From Gordionus sp. m RMFG-2023 (lineage: Eukaryota > Nematomorpha > Gordioida > Chordodea > Parachordodidae), in contig NC_088775.1 of assembly GCF_954871325.1 (NCBI RefSeq), positions 48,709,561 to 48,773,560 of the forward strand: a DNA stretch of 64,000 nucleotides. Reading direction: 5' to 3'. The notes under the pieces were generated by a model. It did not search any database and was not told the DNA's origin. It worked only from the letters and a program-made list of their open reading frames with translations. Made by a program: the position numbers and the translations under genes. Numbering within the stretch: the stretch's first letter is position 1; every line of letters begins with the position of its first letter. Shown piece by piece: positions 43,051 through 56,383 of this stretch.

Positions 43051-45130
43051 GTGTACCAGGCGAAAGCCAAAAAATGCAGATGCCGGATTATATTTTTCAA
43101 AAATATTATTGTTAATATTAATTTATATATTTGTTAATATTTATTCCTATCTCATATATATATTTAATTACATTTATTTTTCACATTCATCTACTTTATT
43201 TTATCAATTAATTTCGATTTCAAGTTTTCCTTAGCGTAATATTTACCAATTATTTTCAAATTTTAGTGGCGTAATATTTATCTAAATTTCTAGTCAAATA
43301 ATAATTATCCCTGAAACTCCTTGTCCAAGAGGGAGAAAGAAATTGCAAGCTTGTCCAACGAGATCTAGTCTCTGCCATCAAGCATAACAGCTTTTATGGA
43401 TTTAGAAGAGCCGATTATTAATGCTATTACTGAAATATCACAATGGCTTGAAAGAAATATTTCCTCAGAAGCAAAAAAATTATTGGATTCAATACTTATT
43501 CCAAATTTTTTTTCTCAGTAGAATGTATTATTTAATTATACAACTATTTTATATGATACTTTTCAAAAACATGACATTGACTTGATTAAGAAGATGTGAA
43601 TAGCGCAGAGCATTTTATTAGAACTCAAGGAAATTAGAGCTAATGTTGATTCATATTTTAAATGGTATTGTTGAGTCAAAAGCAGAGCTATACGTGTTTA
43701 ATATTTGTCCCCCTCGACTTGCAGCAAGCAAGCTCATCGTCAAGACATTAATATAGGATCAATAGAAGAGTATTATAAAACAAATATCCCCTCTCTTAGA
43801 TACATTTATAACCCAAATAAATGAATGGTTTTTAATTCATCATGCAGCACTTACCAATCTGCAGATATTATTTCCTCAAAAGCCTTCCCAACCTTTTTCC
43901 AAGGTGATAGAAAAAAAAAATATTTGTTTAATTTTTATCATGAAGATGTTAAAGTATCTTATGATGCCTTATTAGCTGAATAACTAAGGTTGACACAGTC
44001 CCAAAAAATGCTATGGATACTTTGCATTATTTCAAACACATTTTAGGTTATATTCCAAATGTATTAAAATGGTTATATATATTAGTACTCTTCCCATTAG
44101 TAAACTAATGAGAAAACAATCTCTTTTTTAAGAAGAATAACAGAGCTCGGCAGATGTACCATTTGCAGGGCACTGCCCGGATTTTTTAAAATAAATTATA
44201 TTTATTTTTGATTTTTATAGCTAATAATGGCGATTTTAAATATTTGGTTTTGAAATATATAGCCTGGCCCGGATATTTTTTTTAAAAAAATTTCGGGCCT
44301 GGCCCGGGTATATTTAAAAAAATTAAAATATGGTTCGGCCTGGGGGCTGGGCCTGCAAGTCTCTGAAAAACATACCTATGAAGTACAACTTCTGAAAGTA
44401 GATTGAATGGTTTGGATCTTTTGAATATTCATAGGCATTTAACGCCAAGCAAGGATGAGATAATTGAAAAATTAGCACAAAACATACAAAATACAATTAT
44501 TCCTAAGAAACATTTTGTGTGTTAATTTATATTTCCAACATTTAAATTTTTTATACTTTATATATAAATTTTAAAAGCTAAAAATATTCAAATATCAATT
44601 TTGGGTCATTTAAGTGTATGGTGCTTATATTTTATATTTTATAATTCACATTTATTTTATAGTTTTTTAATGCATATACATAATTTTTTTATTTCGTACA
44701 CGCCTGAGGTGCACATTAATGTTTCGAAATCAGAAGCAATGGCTTTGTTAGTAAAATATATTAAAAAAGGTGAAATGTCTAAGTCAATTGAAATATTCAT
44801 AGATATATATTGTAGGTAAAACGAATGGGCTTAATATTAAATTAATATAATATGCAAACTTATCCATGAATCTACCCTTAGGGAAAAATATGATGGTGCT
44901 TCAAACATAAGTGAAAAACTCAATGGAGTGCAGGCTTTGATTAGAGCTGATGCTCAAGGGTGGCTTTTATTCGGTATTATGTAATTATTAAATTTAATCA
45001 TTGTTCAATTATGCCAATCGATAAAAGAACTAAGAAATGTTTTAGGGATCCTAGACGAAATCATTCCCGTGTGTGTTTTACAATGGTGCTAAGAGATATG
45101 CACTGCTCAAATCTTAAAGTGATGTACTGA
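43050..45130 (+). pseudogene. Second, more decayed ZMYM-type hAT
   Basis: 43050-44709 parallels the element at 31056-32989 with many small indels, including the nested GC repeat (44150-44370) and the right end cgtacacgcctg. Beyond it, at about 44700-45060, further plus-strand traces read SKSEAMALLVKYIKKG and EKYDGASNISEKLNGVQALI. The latter is the Y-D-G-A-S/N-x-x-G block of ZMYM-type hAT cores. Stops and frameshifts throughout; no function expected. Confidence 0.65.
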
Positions 45131-46110
45131 CAAAATCACAACGATGTTTTTCATAAAAAATACTACTAGGTAATATAATCATATTTATTTAGATTCAAAA
45201 TATTTATTTTATATTTATAGAAGTTGGCTATAATCATACAAAGCTATTGTAAATTTTTATATATCTTTATGTACTTCATCCCTTGTGAATAACTTTAATA
45301 AATTTAAAGGATTTTGAAGATCCTATAACTTCTACATGGCTAGTGCTATAGATTTTAGAACAGAAAATTTTACTTCATTTTACCACTCTGTGTTTTGGAT
45401 AAATTATTGTTGATATCAACTTAGCTTGTACAAAAGTGCAAACCATGTCGAATAGGTTTTACAATAAACTAAAAAAGATTCACTATTAATTTGAGAAGTA
45501 TATTTTAAATTATTGTCTTGTATCATTTTTTATATTGGATAATGACACTGAATTTTGGAATGTTTTCCAAAGGGGAGAAATCTACCTTTTAATTTTGAAA
45601 GTTCTAGGCTTCAAACATTACAACATTATTATATATAATATTTTATTTTAGCTTTAAAACCATTATGTTTTATGCCGCACTTGATTTGATAATAATGCAG
45701 TTTAATGAAAGATTTTGATGAATCAATGAAATATTTAAAACAAGCATAATTTTTTACACCAAAGGGAATGAAAAGGCATTAAATTTTACCATTTGGATTC
45801 GAGTCAAATGTATAAGTTTCAAAATATATATGGCTTAAAAGGGGGATGTAAATATTACACATGACCTGAAGTTTAAAGAAAAAATTGTTAAATTGTGAAA
45901 ATTAAAAATTTAAATTTATTAAAAAACTTATATTAATACATTATTTAGCTTCTTCTGATGATGATTTTGAAACTTATAATTCAGACTGAAAAAACTATTC
46001 CTTTATATCTTATCGCTAACCTTCCCTAATTTATCAAAAATATTTATTAACTATTCTCATGTATTGCCGAAAAAGTTAATGAGTGAAATTAAACTAATTA
46101 AAACAAGACT
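45131..46110. other. AT-rich DNA
   Basis: No gene or clear repeat recognised. Confidence 0.4.
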
Positions 46111-46118
46111 CATACACA

Positions 46119-46830
46119 GGGTTGTGCATTTGACCGGTATGTTTCGATCAATTGACCGATATTCGACAATTCAAATATGGTCATAATTCAAATATATCTT
46201 TTTTAAGTCAATATTAACTTTATTTTGAATATAATAATAAAATGAATCTATAATATCAATTTTTTAAATTTCATTGTCATTCAATAACTAACGTTTAGTT
46301 CTCTGTAGCAGTCTTGTTCTGATTCATATTCAATATTATCACTTTCTTTAATATTTTTTAATCAATTTTCCTGATGTCGAGATCTTTCGATTTCTATTTT
46401 CATAAGAATAAACCCAAATCGACCTATTTCTTTCTTATGAAGAAGTAGTAATAGGAATTGTTAGCCTCTTAATGGGTGGGGGCAAAGTTTAATCTATTAA
46501 CTTGAGGTCGGAATTGATTGTGTTTTCTACATAATTTACTATTAAACATGCTGCTTTGTTTCTGAAATTAATTATATCACTTAAAATATTTTGGTCATCA
46601 CCACTTTGTAAAATGCTAATTCTTGAATTATATCATATACTTCATTGAATTCACTAGTGAGATACTCCTCTTAATATTGGGGACCCAAACAAGCAACATT
46701 GTAATCACATGTATTTATATCGTTTTTTTCTTTTTTAAAATATTTTTAATTTTTTTTCTTTAGATTTTTCTAGAGTATTTGATCAGGTCAAATACTCCTC
46801 CGGTCAATTAACCGAATTTGCCGGTCAATT
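46119..46830. mobile_element. hAT-Y, second copy
   Basis: 712 bp starting gggttgtgcatttgaccgg and ending ggtcaattaaccgaatttgccggtcaatt. Flanked by catacaca (46111-46118) and catacata (46831-46838), a target duplication with one change. The interior parallels 24430-25134 and its missing end at 17159-17220, and so proves that those two pieces are one element. Minus-strand hAT C-terminal traces at about 46.28-46.45 kb. Confidence 0.8.
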
Positions 46831-46838
46831 CATACATA

Positions 46839-48560
46839 GTACTATGAAAGATCCTTTTCTAAATAATTTAACCATTTTTATCAATGAAACAAAATTATTT
46901 AAACAATTAATATTGACGAAATTATAAATTCCTTCGCTTTCTTTTCTCCTTGTCTAAATTATTCATTAAAAAGGTATTTTTACTGATATATTTTTTTACA
47001 TTTTTATTTATATTGTATAATAAAGATTGGTGCAATAAAAATTATTGTAATTGAGGTTAGGAGTTAAAAAATAATTTTAGAGCCGTGTATTCTTTTCAAT
47101 GGGAGATGTAATTTTAGGGAGGTTGAGGGTGCTCTCTCGGAAAGTATAGGCACTGACTTTAGACAATCTATTATATTTTTTATAAAAAAATATTATATAA
47201 AAAATATATTAGTCATTTCTATAGCATTATAGTAATAAATGAATATTGTCAAATAATTATGAATACAATGCATTAGCAAATATCAAATTTTGATTATTAT
47301 AGAATTCCATTGAAATTTTTAAATGCTCCATATATTTCAAATTACCTTCAGTCAAATTTTAATGCATTGTTTCTCCATATCTTTTTTATTTTAATAATTA
47401 AATAATTAATTAAAAATATAAAATTTTTAGTGTTAATTTAATATAACTGGTATACCTAATCTAATACACATTTAAGATTTATCTTGAGGCCTATATTTTT
47501 TTTACATTAGAAATTACAAAACGATAAATTAAAAATAATTTTTCTTTAATTATAAATAAAAAAAAATAAGCTAACTTAAAAATTTTTCTTTTATCTACCA
47601 TATTTGTCAATTTATTATTATTATTGCTGCGCTAGATATTTTGTTTATAATTATATCATTTTTTATTAATTTAATGCAAGAACCTACTACTTACGCAAGC
47701 TTCTATTACATAAAAATTTCGATTTCAAAAAATTGAAGAGATGAATCTTTTTATAATAATAAAAAATATATCATAGAAGCCTTTTGATGTGATTCTGTTT
47801 ATTTTTTTACATCTTTCATGTGAACTCAACGGCGTCTAATTGGTTTACCGAAAAAAAAGTTTTTTTTTATATAAATGGAATGATCTTTTTTAATAATATC
47901 ATATAAAAACGATCAATGGATGTCAATAATCATTTATATAAAATTTTAATAAATAGGGTAATGGCTAAATGTCGGCTAATTCGGCTCTACAGGCGTGTGC
48001 TAGAGATAATTCATTTATATTAAGGCGTTTTAATTTATATTAATTTATTTAAAATTTGAGTTGCTTTATTTTTAAGAAAAACCCTGAGTGGTTATATATA
48101 TTTTTTAGAATAATTTTTACAGTATATGATTATTTGAATCTAACTAATAAAAGGAAATGAAATACCATGATTAAGTCCTCGATTATATGCTAAACTTTAA
48201 AATGGTTTCTAGTCCTGTTATCCTTGTCATCTAATAATAATATTTGATATCGAGGATCAAGATATGGACATGCATAGTAATTGTTTTAAATATATACTCC
48301 CAAAAAAAGTTTTAAATATATACTCCCAAAAAACTTCCTTTAAAAAAACTTTTGTAATTTCCATGCATAAAAAATCCTTCAAGATTACATTAAGATTTTT
48401 TAAAGATTCTAAATTTCATTTTTTTTATTATTACCTTATCTCTTTTATTGGTTGTGACCTCTTATTTGAAGATGAAATTTATCGAGAAAGAATACCAATC
48501 AAATTTCAACGAAAAATTAATTTCAATACTTTATTTCTATATATGAATCCAAAATAATAA
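46839..48560. other. AT-rich DNA, no supported gene
   Basis: A 97-codon plus-strand frame at 48264-48557 (Lys/Phe-rich, with a duplicated tatactcccaaaaaa word) is not recognisable. The rest is AT-rich, without repeats I can define. Confidence 0.4.
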
Positions 48561-48880
48561 TTATAAATTTTACAAGGATTTAAACCAAAAAAAAGAGAAT
48601 TATTAGCATTACAATGCTCCCCTTTTATAAGGGAACTCCTAATTATAAAAAAATAATATTAAAAAATAACTATTAAAAAATAACTATTTAAAAATACATT
48701 TCTTTAAAATTAAAAACCAAAAAATTATATAAATTAAAAATAAAAATTCAGGATGATTTCACAAAAATTGAATTTTTAAATCTAAATATAAAAATATAAC
48801 TTAATAATGAAAACACACTATAATTTCACAAAAATTTAATTTATAAATCTAAATAGAAAAATATAAATCGTGACTAATCC
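48561..48880 (-). repeat. LTR-like sequence, minus strand
   Basis: On the minus strand, AT-rich sequence leads to a TATA hairpin (cccttataaaaggg, about 48622-48640), arranged as in the Gypsy-1 LTR (cccctataaaaggg-type box at 2753). It directly follows a minus-strand gag fragment. Confidence 0.5.
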
Positions 48881-49260
48881 ATACATTTAAAACTTGAATC
48901 CTCACTAACTGTGCCATCTCCGCCCTTTTCCCAGTTCTTGAGGCCCCAGTAACTTGATATTCCTGTTCTTCCATTCTCAATGATGGTAACGACGGTGCCT
49001 CTTCTTCACACATCGGGCGCCCTTACCTCTCCATGCCTCTGCGCTCGCATGAACTGCCCTTGCGTTGGCTCAATCTGTAATGCCCCCTGGGGCACCATCG
49101 TCGAATATGCCCCGTAGATTCGCATCCATAGCATAAAGCGATCTCCCTCGCCTCTCTTCTTGATTCAATTCGGCCTCAAAATCGTTCCAACGCTTGGACT
49201 GCTGGTATCACTATTGAATCCTGCCAAAGCTCTCCACTCACTAGCTAACGACTCCATATC
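48881..49260 (-). pseudogene. Gypsy gag zinc-knuckle fragment
   Basis: Minus strand reads REAREIALCYGCESTGHIRRWC, a complete CCHC knuckle (about 49100-49145), followed by a basic tail and a stop near 49020. Purine-rich coding strand like Gypsy-1. No protease or pol follows before the LTR-like sequence, so this is an internally deleted element. Confidence 0.7.
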
Positions 49261-50210
49261 CCAACTGATGATGGTGGTTCTGACCAAGTTTGTTCACAGG
49301 TCGAGATATCTGCATATGATTTAAACTATATTATCAAACTATCTACCCCCATCCAATAACTTGTTTCTCTCTTACCATTATTTTACCTCCGGCACATTAT
49401 TATTTAGATCTTAACACCCTTATAGAAAAACGAGAAGAAAAAAGAAAATAATAAATAAACAAACAATTTATTTCTTACTTGGTTATAATGGTTATTAGAA
49501 TTATAGGTTAAAAATAAAATATAACTTCTTAAAATATAAAACTTAATTTTTTATAAATATCTATCATTCTCTTTCCAAAAAAATCCCCCTACTTCATCTG
49601 TTATATAATTTATCTTTTTTTAAAAGGATACGCATTCGCTTCGATTCAATTTAGATTCTTCCTTGATACTCCTGACATTATTTCTATTTCCAAACTATAT
49701 TTCCTTTTATTTATTTTTTTAATCTCATTTATTTGTTTTCTTTAATTTTCTATTACTATCAATTAAAAATATTTATTTGCCATTTTTTTTAGTTGCAACA
49801 ATAAATGTTGTAACATTTCTGCGAGGAAAAAAAATACAAGTACTTTCCTGCGAAAAAAATAAATAATCCCATTCATTCCAAAGCACCTTCTCTTCTATTC
49901 CAACGCACACTCTACCCTAATAAAGAACATCCCTCTCATCATCAGAATCCTTCACTATCCATTATATTTTTGTACTTTAGGTTATTTAATTCTCATAATA
50001 TGCCCTTCAATATTTAAATCCTCTTTATCCCATTCTAGCGTACATTCCACCTTCGTGACCTACCCTCCATTCACCACCGGTTACGTAACAATTCTTCCTC
50101 TATAAAATTTTTCTCCTTACATATGTATTTTTGCCTGAACAATTTTTATGACCCTCTTTTTGGGAGAAATGCCCCCCCACCTTCTCATCTATCGTCTTGA
50201 CCTCACTAAA
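49261..50210. other. Possible 3' untranslated/LTR region of a minus-strand Gypsy element
   Basis: Pyrimidine-rich on the plus strand, without coding sense. Lies downstream (minus strand) of an integrase C-terminal fragment. A palindromic ttacgtaa word near 50085 might mark an LTR start but no partner is seen. Confidence 0.35.
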
Positions 50211-50470
50211 AAAATGTTTAAATCTTGTTGCCCCAGGTCTACTTCTCTGCGCACTTGATTTTCATGCCGTATGGCCACCTTCCCATCTTGAAACAATACT
50301 CTAATTAACCTTCTCCCTATATTTATTGATCACCACCCCAGACTGCCACTTCTTTTCTTCACCATAAACTCTTGATTAGCACCCTTTCGTTATACACGAT
50401 CCGGGATAGAAATCAACTGAATGTCTTGGTTTATGGCTTTGTTCATTCTTATAACTTTATTGATCTATAA
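50211..50470 (-). pseudogene. Integrase C-terminal (GPY/F-like) fragment
   Basis: Minus strand reads RLIRVLFQDGKVAIRHENQV followed by RREVDLGQQ. It aligns with the end of Gypsy-L integrase (LLINGITVIRHNDHVRLGE) and with Gypsy-A (FVDGREGIRHQDQLRRG). In Gypsy elements this tail helps choose the target site. The catalytic core is absent. Confidence 0.7.
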
Positions 50471-50639
50471 GAATTTTTTTAGGAAGAATGAGTAACAAGT
50501 TTACGTGAAAACAATATTTTAAAGAAAAGTATAAAGCGACGATAATGAGTGATTGTAAGTAATATTTAAGTATTTAAATAAATAAATATTCGCGCAAGAA
50601 TCCTTCTATCATTGAGTCGTCTTTTCTCCCGTAGAATTT

Positions 50640-52400
50640 TTTATAGTTGCTAATTTAAGTAATCGGTGTGGATAGATATTTTCTAGATGTTGTATATTTC
50701 TGTTGATGGAATGGACATTCCCAAGATAAGTGAGGGGGTATTGATAGTCTCCGAACCGAATAATGAGTATAAGTTTTCTGCATTTCTCACTGTCTGTTCC
50801 AGTTCTGTTTAGCGTGGTAAGTCGAAAAGGATTATAGCGGATCTGTCTACAATCCAGCTCCTTGAGGGTTCATCTGCTGGATTTTAATCAGTGGGGATCC
50901 ATGATGTTTTGAATTACAGCGGTGAAGTCGGGGGTCCTAGTTTTTTTAGGATCTGGGTAATGGCTATCTGGGTTGATGGAGATTTTGACCCTTTTCTGAA
51001 GACATAATATACCACTGTTGAATCTGTGAAAATTACAGGGACCCCATATTTGTTGATGGCAAGCAACGCCCCATCCCTACTGAGAGGATAGCATTGATAT
51101 GCGCGACCGCGTGAATCGGGATATTGAAAACGAGGGCCGCCTCTTGATATGCGATTGAGAAGTTGTCAATGCCCCAGAAGGAAATCCTGATGTGCGAGTC
51201 GAATGCGTCCGTATATGCCATGTTGTTTGCCTGGTACCGTATGTTGATTGGTGTTGGTAGCACGTCTATGATAATTTGAGCCTTCTGGAATGCTACGCAC
51301 GTGTCAACTATCGGCGTTATTTCTCTGCTGATCATAGTAGGGCGAAATGAGCCTGAACATTCTAGTAATGGTATATACAAAATGGTTAACGACTCCTAGG
51401 ACTCTAGCGGTGAGTAACCAACCAATATCCAGATGTTGGTACAAATGCCGCCTGAAAATTTTGAGACAACGGGAGAAGCGTCGTCGAATGTTGTTATCCG
51501 CAGTTAATTTCTTGGCTCGCAAATCGTTAGGGATATAGAGATATGTTATGCACGGTGTGGAATCCAGTACCGATTTTTTGATTGCGAGTTCTAGTCCCTA
51601 ACCTTCAATGATAGATCTGAGGGACCTCGTAGACCTTTTGACTTCGAATTCGCTGTCGCCATATATTATCGTCTAAGTAAACTTTATAGTTGGATTTTCT
51701 AACCGTCTTTGCGCAGGCATCTAGAATGATCGATTACAAACTATATGGGCTAAAGGATGCTCCATAGGGAGTACCAAGTATCCTTAGTCTCTGCCCCGGC
51801 ATCGGAAACCGAAGAAGTGTCTCACGTGTTGTGATAATAGAATAGAGAAGAAGGCAGATCTAATATCTATTTTGCAAGCAACCCCGACAACATCGAAATA
51901 GACTTGAGGCGGAAAGGAAACTTGAAGAAGTTTTTGGACGTTTCGGAGAAGTCGCCGATTACCCTCGAATAACAGTCCGACTAAGGCATGAAGTAGAGCG
52001 GGGAGCAGATTTGGTAAGCATTTTTTGGGTCTACGATCTTACCTAATAGTTGATTGAGTATTGCGAGGTATCTGTCGGTAATCGCTCAGCTGTGACGATG
52101 TCTAAAATATCTATTTTCGTTTTCCCAGATTCTTGTGTGGTACAATCTGGTTTTCCCAGATTCTTGTGTGGTACAATCTGGGCCTAAATCCTCTTGTGGC
52201 TACTGCAAGGGTAAAACTTGGCATCAGCTGTCCCACGGTTAGCTTAGCTGTAACTATGTTTAGGGAGGGACCGTTGACGAGGTCGGCGTCTGTGTAGATC
52301 TTTCGTCTTCCATGGCTCATACCGGTGCATTCATCTTTGGGAGAAATAGTTGTGATCTCCAAAGAGTGAACTCTCCAGGGGTTGTACGATAGACGCGTCT
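50640..52400 (-). pseudogene. RT-RNase H of another retroelement (DIRS-like order)
   Basis: GC-richer minus-strand sequence in shifting frames. In order: TSKNFFKFPFRLKSISML (about 51970), KIDIRSAFFSILLSQHVRHF (about 51870, motif A), VLPM..PLA, KVYLDDNIW (about 51670, YLDD active site), then LRAKKLTADNNIRRRFS and a thumb region, YTDAFDSHI (about 51210) and FTDSTVVYYVFRKGS with SWIPTD.NPADEPSR (about 51010-50850), an RNase H. This differs from the Gypsy family here. RT followed by RNase H with an NPADEPSR-type end suggests a DIRS-like or other unclassified retroelement. I see no recombinase or integrase. Confidence 0.65.
52125..52181. repeat. 29-bp tandem duplication
   Basis: Two adjacent copies of ttcccagattcttgtgtggtacaatctgg, inside the N-terminal coding part of the RT element. 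Confidence 0.9.
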
Positions 52401-53250
52401 TTCCTTCCGAGCTGTTGCTGACGAAAGACCAGGATGCTGTTGACGGGTTGTCTATGAACCATTATATTGACTCCGGCGATCGATTGACTGCGACCGGTTC
52501 TGACTGGAATGAGTGATTATCGTGGCTTGAGCCGTCAGAGCCTTGAGGGTCGTCAGGAGAAAACAGTTGACGCCTCAGTTCCTTAAGTTAATTGTTTATC
52601 GTTTTGAGCCAATCTGGGAACTGCACTGTCTTCCCTCTTCGGACCGGTGGGCCGTTGTCCGGATTTTTTCATGTTCCGAATGTAGCCCTAATAAGGGGTG
52701 TTGGATATTGGTTGGCCTTAAAAGGGCCGTTGGGTATGGGGGTAGGGCGTAAAGAAGAGAATAGGGTAGAGATAGAGTAATGTAAGAAGAAGAAGGCGAG
52801 AGAACTATATTCTTGAAAAGTTACTTCCTCTTCTTGCCCCGGGCGGAGTCTGATTCCTTTTGGGGTTTGAGCCTTCTGTAGGTGGACGCACCTCCCGTGG
52901 TATGTCCTTTTTCCCGTAAGGGTCGAGCATCAGGGATTATTTTTATCTCATCCAATCTTGATAAAACATGTCGTTTGCCCGAGCTGTTGTCCAGTTCCAG
53001 TGAATGGCTAACGTAAACGTTCTGATTCTTTCTGTGACGGCGTCCACTATTCCCATGTCATCTGATGTGCTTGGTTTCACTATTTTTTCAATGTGCTTTA
53101 GTTCATGTCTATCTCTTTAGTTAGCTTTGCACTTGGGTTCCCTTAGGTCGGACATTAATCCTTCCCATAGGTTCTTTAATTTTTGGATTTTTTCCGCTGG
53201 TGAGACTGCTATGTTTTGGGTTGTTTATTTATCTATATTAAATGTTTATT
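52401..53250 (-). other. GC-richer sequence, probably 5' part of the RT element
   Basis: Composition like 50.6-52.4 kb, with short minus-strand open stretches and no recognised motif. It probably contains the decayed Gag-like region of that element. Confidence 0.35.
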
Positions 53251-53680
53251 TTTCTCTCTCTATATATATATAATTATATTAAATATAACTTCAACGTAAT
53301 AATATCCTTTATTTTTCTCTAAGTTCAACTATCACATAAGAATACACGATAATCAAATGAAAATAATAAAATACAGAATATTTCTTTTTTATATTAATTC
53401 CAAGGCTTTTATAACCCCCTTGAAAAATAAATTATCTATAATATTTTTTATGTTATTATTTATTTTTTGAATAACCACACTTCATAATATACAATAACGT
53501 CAATCTCCTTTTATTTATTTATTTATCATTTCTTTTTAATATCATAAAAAATCCTATTATTAATCTATTGTTCGTTTGTACTTTGTTGATCTTGATAGTT
53601 ATCGTCTGTCATCACTAGTATATTCCATTAGTTTTCATCCACACAAAAAAACTTGCATATATAGTATAAGCTACTTCCTT
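53251..53680. other. AT-rich DNA with TA microsatellite
   Basis: A ctctctctatatatata run near 53255 and AT-rich sequence; no gene. Confidence 0.5.
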
Positions 53681-54384
53681 GACACGCACCCATCAAAAAA
53701 ATCCTACCTTCTCTCCGTATCCTCCTCCCAGAGGCTTCCTAGTTCCGTATCATTTATCATTACATCCCATCAACTTCCTAGGTCTCCCTCCAAGCCTCCC
53801 ACGTCGCCCAGAGCGGCCGCGAGATCTCTCAACTCCTCTGTCTCCCTCAATCTCCTCTGATTATCCCTCATATTTTCTGCCTCCGAGTCTTCGTGAACCG
53901 CTCCCACATCGATGGAATATTTCCACCACCACCTTGCTTGGGGCCTAATCCCCCGCCGTTAGATCCATAACCGGCTATACTCGTTGATCTCCACTGGCCC
54001 ACTTTGCCGATGTTCCGGTTCTTGTTCATCGCCTACTTCTCTCTACGTTCCCGGATCAGCCATCGACATCGACCAAGACTCCTCTCCTCTTCCGATATTC
54101 CTTATTACCTCCATCCTTGTCGCTGGATCTCCGCTATCGTCCGCGACTGGGATTCCTCTATTTCGTCTTAGTTCTGTCCGAATATTGTTAAGGACACCGG
54201 TATTGCATATGCTAGCGTTCCTGACACCTATAACATTGTCTCTATTCTTTTGTGGTCTTCCCAGTGTCCCATATAGGCTTCCCAAACCTCTTCCCCTGGT
54301 CCTCAGCGGCCGAACTGTCAGCCGCACTTCAAAATTTCCCCAGACCCAGCTTCGATTCCATTCTTGACATGCATGCGGATCCAT
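53681..54384 (-). pseudogene. Arg/Gly-rich frame, probable retroelement Gag region
   Basis: GC-rich block. The minus strand is open 54384-54043 (VRPLRTRGRGLGSLYGTLGR, then acidic and basic stretches) and continues in other frames to about 53680. The plus strand is also open for 127 codons, so the strand is not certain. The minus strand is preferred because its composition matches the purine-rich Gag of the neighbouring minus-strand elements. No zinc knuckle found. Confidence 0.35.
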
Positions 54385-54975
54385 TCGACTTGATAATCTA
54401 GAATATATCCTTTATTTTATTATCTCTACTCAAAAACATATTTACTTCTGATGAGGCGCAAATTATTCTTTCCCAGATTAAAGTTATCCAACAATTTTTT
54501 ATTTAAACAAAAAATTTTTTTACTCTTTTTCCCAAATTTTTTTTTTATAAAATCCTTAACCAATTTAACTTAATTAATTTTCCATTTTTTAAAAAAATAT
54601 TTTTCTTTCCCCTTCTCATCAAATATTTTGGGACAACCCATTTTCTCGCCTCCAACAATATTCATTTCTCCATGCCAATATTGTGATCAAAAACAATATA
54701 TTACTCCAATTCTTTCGATATACATTTGACTATCAAAAATTTTTTACATTTGTTCCTTTCCTTCAATTTATTTAATCTCCTCTCTTCCCAAAAACCCAAT
54801 TTCACGTGTACTCTTTGTTCTCCAATTTATTTTTCTTCCTTTATGCTATTACCTACTCAGCTCTCGCCCCACGGAAAACACTTTCCCTATTATTATTCTT
54901 TTCCCCTCCTTTTTTTTTAACTGTGCAGACCATTCCATCCCTCAAACGGTCCTCTTATTTCCTTTTGAGAAAATC
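54385..54975. other. 3' flank of Gypsy-A
   Basis: Pyrimidine-rich plus strand, T-runs, no coding sense. On the minus strand it follows the pol stop of Gypsy-A and could contain its untranslated region and a worn LTR. Confidence 0.4.
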
Positions 54976-56215
54976 TTACATGTTTTGACCTCCCTTTTTC
55001 ATCTCCTGACTCGATCTAAGTCTTCCGGAGTCCATTCCTCTCCGCAACTGATCCTGATGTCTAATCCCTTCTCTCCCATCTACAAACCATATCCTACTCA
55101 ATTTCCGTTCAATATTTTCAACTATCACTCTCGATTCTCATTTTCTGTTATTCCCAAAAATCCTGGACCACACTGTTTGTCCCTTCTTGAATTCCGAAAA
55201 TTCAATTCCCCCAGTTCCAACCTCGACATCTGGTGATCTCTTTAAAAGGTCTAGAAAAATTCTGGTTCTTCTCCCTAAAAATTTTTCCGATGGAGATTGG
55301 TTCTCTACCTTTCGACTATTGTTATAATACGCCACCCTTATCCAAATTTCTCCTCCCCCATATTTCGATTTCCGTAAACATTTTTATACTACCGCCACCA
55401 TACTCTCAGCCTGCTCATTAGAACTGGGATGATACGGAGGTGTTAAAACATGTTTCACACCGGTTTCCGCGCAAAATCTTTCAAATTGTCTACTCACAAA
55501 AGAGGGACCCCCGTCCGACACAATCGTCCGCGCTACCCCAAACCGAGCCCATAAATTCTTCAATGTCTTTATTACTATTTGCGTAGTTAACCCCATTACT
55601 GCCTCGTACTCTACCCATTTTGATTATGCATCCATCACGAGTACATATATCTGCCCTTCGAAGTCGATGTGGATACGTTCCCACGGCTGTGTAGCCTTTG
55701 CCCATACACCTTTCTTGTCTCTGTGAGGCATAATGGCCCGCAGGTTTCATATCTCACAGCTTCGGATTATATCCACAATCTCTTTATTCCTTCCCGGCCT
55801 CATTGTTTCATTTTCTCAACCTCCTAATGTCCCGCATGAATCATTGCCAGCACCGAATCCCTCAATTTGAACGGTACTATACCTCAACTTCCCCGTACCA
55901 CACAGTCATCCATTATAACTAATTCCTTTTCTATGTATCTAAAAACTTTATCTCCGTCGCTCCAAGGTTTTCGCCCCTTTATACACACATTTATTCGAGT
56001 CAATTCACGATCTTTTAGAGTTGCCCTTTTAAGTTCCTCCCACGTTACCGGTCCTCCTTTGGCTATTTTGGCCATCGCTCTAATTAGTCCTTGCTCTTTC
56101 CCCTCCTCTATATCCTCTTGAACCCTCTCGTATTTATCTTCTCCAGCTCCACATCTAGAAAGAATATCTGGTAAATAATTCTCTCTTCCCCGTCGATATT
56201 TTAACTGTCCATCTA
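54976..56215 (-). pseudogene. Gypsy-A: RNase H end and integrase
   Basis: Minus strand. Starts within YRRGRENYLPDILSR (RNase H end, about 56210), then GGPVTWEELKRATLKDREL and VRGSxG (spacer), a damaged zinc-binding region, a first catalytic Asp in HIDFEG (about 55660), MGLTTQIVIKTLKNLWARFG, IVSDGGPSFVS (about 55500), PYHPSSNEQAESM with the catalytic Glu (about 55410), NNSRKVENQSPSEKFLGRRT (about 55300), and a tail IVENIERKL...GIRHQDQLRRG ending at 54976. Several frame changes and at least one stop. Same lineage as Gypsy-L, with a more purine-rich coding strand. Confidence 0.85.
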
Positions 56216-56383
56216 AAAATTTAAGAGATAACCCCCCAATAAATTTATCCTACCCCCCCCCCCCTTAAAGGCGCTTACTCCCTACCCCCCTTGATAAAAA
56301 TTAACTCATTCCTAACTCCCCCCAGCTCATGTAGACACTGCTTGGCTACCATACATACTCTCTACCTCACTGTTACATATGCA
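56216..56383. other. Junction between two Gypsy copies
   Basis: Contains long C runs (acccccccccccccc near 56250). The spacer domain (GRKPW...VVRG) occurs on both sides, so two different element copies meet here in the same orientation. Confidence 0.6.

Noticed and set aside
48264-48557. 97-codon plus-strand frame
   Set aside because: Low-complexity Lys/Phe composition with an internal duplication, no motif and no splice context.
53576-53948. Plus-strand Ser/Pro-rich frames
   Set aside because: Probably the antisense of purine-rich retroelement coding sequence; neighbours are all on the minus strand.
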